Assembly: GCA_018398815.1 (NCBI GenBank)
Contig: CM031615.1
Span: forward strand, 56,995,052 to 57,059,051
DNA length: 64,000 nucleotides
Reading direction: 5' to 3'
Origin: Conus ventricosus
Lineage: Eukaryota > Mollusca > Gastropoda > Neogastropoda > Conidae
This document shows, in pieces, positions 22,031-64,000 of the stretch. The position numbers were made by a program, and so were the translations under genes. Each line of letters begins with the position of its first letter. The stretch's first letter is position 1. The notes under the pieces were generated by a model that saw only the letters and a list, made by a program, of their open reading frames with translations, had not been told where the DNA came from and searched no databases.

Positions 22031-22172
22031 ACTGCTTCTTTCGAGCTATTTTACTGCTGCCACCATGAAATATGTCTTGATCGTGGCTTAGTGTGAGACT
22101 GTGTTTACTTCAGCCATTTGGAACTTCGTTATGACGATCGTCATAGTTACCATAAAGGAGTTAACTCACAAC
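22031..22172 (-). mobile_element. Possible LTR/primer-binding region of the gypsy-like element
   Basis: On the minus strand, TGGTGGCAGCAGT at about 22064-22052, just upstream of gag, resembles a primer-binding site. A TGTTGTGAGTTAACTCC start near 22172 and an ATATTTCA end near 22065 would bound a roughly 110-bp LTR. No partner LTR is visible at the 18.75-kb end, so this is tentative. Confidence 0.3.
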
Positions 22173-22517
22173 AGGGATGAGCCATTTAATGGAGTAGGTT
22201 ACATGTTTTGATGGTGTATTCAAAGTATGGTTTACAGAAAACTTTGCGAATTGACATTAATGATTTTAACTGAATAATCAAATTATTGAGATATAGGCCT
22301 AAAATGCTTTTGTAAATGTTTCTTGAAAAGTTTTAACGTATTTGTATTTTGTAGATTCTGTGGAAGTGAGTTCCAAATATATGGTCCAGAGTAAGTTAGG
22401 TAATTGATCAATGCATAGGTAAGGGAGAAGGAATTTCTTTGAGCCAGAAGAGCTGTTCAGTCTTGTAAAAAGGGCATTGATATAACATGGCATAGTAGTA
22501 TCTGTCGAGATTGCAAA

Positions 22518-22520
22518 AAA

Positions 22521-22572
<52 letters not shown>

Positions 22573-22588
22573 AAGTGCGTGTGCGTGC

Positions 22589-22655
<67 letters not shown>

Positions 22656-22675
22656 CGTGTGTGTGTGTGTGTGTC
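22518..22675. repeat. (GT)n microsatellite
   Basis: Near-perfect GT tract with GCGTGCG interruptions. Confidence 0.97.
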
Positions 22676-22722
22676 TTCTTCTTCCTAAAACACTGGTTCA
22701 CTCAAAAACGAGTAGGTCACCA
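22675..22722. repeat. 48-bp conserved dispersed repeat, copy 1
   Basis: CTTCTTCTTCCTAAAACACT followed by GGTTCACTCAAAAACGAGTA and GGTCACCAGCG; one-base different copy at about 56680-56727. Confidence 0.85.
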
Positions 22723-23076
22723 GCGTGTGTGTGTGTGAGTGAGTGAGTGAGTGAGTGATTGAGTGCGTGCGTGCGTGTTGATGTTAATAATGGTCAACCT
22801 GATGACCGCTGAACATTACTGGAAGAAGAAGTGCGTGCGTGCGTATGTGTGTGAGACTGTGAGTGAGTGAGAGAGAGAGAGAGTAAAAATATAATCTGAC
22901 AACAGAGAGAGCGAGAGCGAGAGAGAGAATATAATCCGAAAACAAACAAGTAGGGTAACTCTTGCTCCCACACCCTGTTCCCTGCCTCGTTTCACATTTA
23001 CTTCCATAAAATCTGAATTACTTTTTCATCACAGGTCTAATCATGAAGACCTGAATCTAAGATAGACATCTCTCAC

Positions 23077-23230
23077 CTTAAGAACTACTTTTGCCACAGC
23101 TGCAGAATGTTGACTCTCGATTTCAGTATCCCAACCAACTCCGCTGGGGACTCGTCTGCTTCGACACTCTTCACGCCTGCCCCTTGTTTGATTTGCCACC
23201 TGAGACTGTTAACTCTCCTCGATAAATCGT
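23077..23230 (-). other. Candidate 5' non-coding exon of gene A
   Basis: On the minus strand CTTAAG|GTGAGA gives a strong donor after 23077, and the 150 bases before it are less AT-rich than the flanks. It would join the acceptor in front of the gene A ATG. The start is not defined by sequence; this is inference. Confidence 0.35.
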
Positions 23231-23716
23231 CCGCTCAAGCAGACCGTATAAACATAGTTCGGTAACAATATCAATATAGATTTTGAATGAGAAATAATTT
23301 AATACTAGCTATAATCATGCCTAGTGGCTGTAGATTGACAAGTCTTTAACAAAGATAATACAGCTTGTAACTGACTTCGTTAAAGTTATTTTGACAAACT
23401 AATACGAATTTGCCCTTCGTAGTGGGTGGGTGAGAATCTATATCCGGGTATTCATCCGCCAGACACGATATCGCAACAACAATGACAACAAGAACTGAGT
23501 CACTCACTTTTTCCATAGATGGAAATCAAATCACTGACACATGACTGAGTACTGGTGGACCAACGCACAGATCAGACCTAGGGGGAAGTGAACATACGCA
23601 AAGTGACATAGTAGTCGCTTACTGGAGTCCTCTCAAGACGAGTACGGTGTCGTTTACTGAAGTTCGTTTGTAGCCTTGTCAAATTGTTAAGTGATTTTCA
23701 TCATCGCGTTTACAGC
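23231..23716. promoter_or_regulatory. Presumptive bidirectional promoter of genes A and B
   Basis: About 0.5 kb lies between the candidate gene A leader exon and the gene B start codon. No protein-coding or repeat feature was seen in it. The ATG of gene B is in good context (TTTACAGCATGG). TATAAA-like text occurs at 23250. Function is inferred from the head-to-head layout only. Confidence 0.4.
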
Positions 23717-63387
<39,671 letters not shown>

Positions 63388-63414
63388 GTATGACATGCCA
63401 TGAAGCCTGCGGTG

Positions 63415-63442
63415 CAGTGTGTGTGTGTGTGGATATGTATGT

Positions 63443-63484
<42 letters not shown>

Positions 63485-63596
63485 CTGTGTGTGTGTGTGA
63501 GTGTGTGGGTATGTGTGTGCACACCTGCACGCACATGTGTTGTACATGTGTGTGTGCGTGGGCTCATGTGATTGCATGTGTGTATGCATAGGGGCA

Positions 63597-63640
<44 letters not shown>
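63415..63640. repeat. (GT)n microsatellite
   Basis: GT tracts with GCATGTG variants, ending in a short GA run. Confidence 0.97.
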
Positions 63641-64000
63641 GAAGAAGAGAGAATGTATTTGTGAGAGATGTTTGTGTGTATGAGATTAAATGGAGGGAGA
63701 AGAGGAGGAAGTGTGCTATTGGCATATACTTGTTTGTGTGTGTATACCATTTTGTCTTTTTTTCAAATTGTAAAACTCATTATGTTTCTTGACCTGGAAA
63801 TGAAGAATTTTTGTTAACTCATATTTTTCAAGGCACATTTGAAATTTAAGACACTTAACGAGAAAAGTATAGTCAAATTATGGTTTTTAAGGCATATTTG
63901 AAAAACAAGGAAATGAGGAACTTATGAACAACATGCAAGTACAGATAATGTCAGAAGCAGTACAAAACTACAAAGGTGTCTTAGAAAGGGGGCGGGGAGA
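63641..64000. other. Gene B intron 13 start, no recognised feature
   Basis: Unremarkable AT-rich sequence to the window edge. Confidence 0.6.

Noticed and set aside
21450..22091. Plus-strand frames over the gag region
   Set aside because: Antisense shadows; the minus strand has the zinc knuckles and capsid-like segment.

Overview
The window is nuclear DNA of an animal, most likely a gastropod mollusc. The evidence is spliced genes with consensus GT-AG introns, many LINE relics, a tRNA-headed SINE, Ty3/gypsy, hAT and foldback elements, and very heavy (GA)n/(GT)n microsatellite load. The mollusc assignment is inference from repeat style and from the gene family present; there is no bacterial or organellar gene here.

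The host content is essentially two divergently transcribed paralogues of one secreted-protein family, recognised as DD3-3-like (named after Dictyostelium DD3-3; biochemical function not known to me). Gene A is on the minus strand: ATG at 17226, 11 coding exons down to 1438, continuing off the left edge, with a probable 5' non-coding exon near 23.1-23.2 kb. Gene B is on the plus strand: ATG at 23717, 13 coding exons up to 63387, continuing off the right edge. Both start with a signal peptide followed by D-I-Y-[LF]-H-x-P-R-G-S-N-N-R, and align through GLFTADQ, YECP, DIAV, NHLGNG, CVLR[IM][35 protein letters not shown] and HIQWTG. Exon phases are consistent across every junction. About 0.5 kb may separate the two transcription starts, suggesting a shared promoter.

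Two gene-level oddities stand out. First, of the ten or so intron positions comparable between A and B only one (after CVLR[IM]R, phase 2) is shared. Second, five coding exons (two in A, three in B) each carry a single 1-nt frameshift, four of them missing a base at a short homopolymer, while splice sites and flanking coding sequence are intact. Uncorrected assembly error explains this more simply than five independent pseudogenising hits, but the sequence alone cannot settle it.

Layout of the rest: 0-1.1 kb, RT relic of a non-LTR element; 1.4-17.2 kb, gene A with minisatellites (42 bp, 27 bp), a 375-bp inverted repeat overlapping exon 7, LINE relics, and a roughly 855-bp tRNA-headed retroelement with a 15-bp target-site duplication; 18.7-22.1 kb, a degraded Ty3/gypsy-like element in the A 5' intron; 23.2-23.7 kb, the presumptive bidirectional promoter; 23.8-63.4 kb, gene B, whose large introns hold a TA-flanked 1.14-kb non-autonomous DNA element with 30-bp TIRs, LINE relics, two inverted copies of an L1/Tx1-like LINE (the larger one containing two nested insertions with clear target duplications), and several degenerate tandem arrays. 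A foldback repeat family recurs at five sites.
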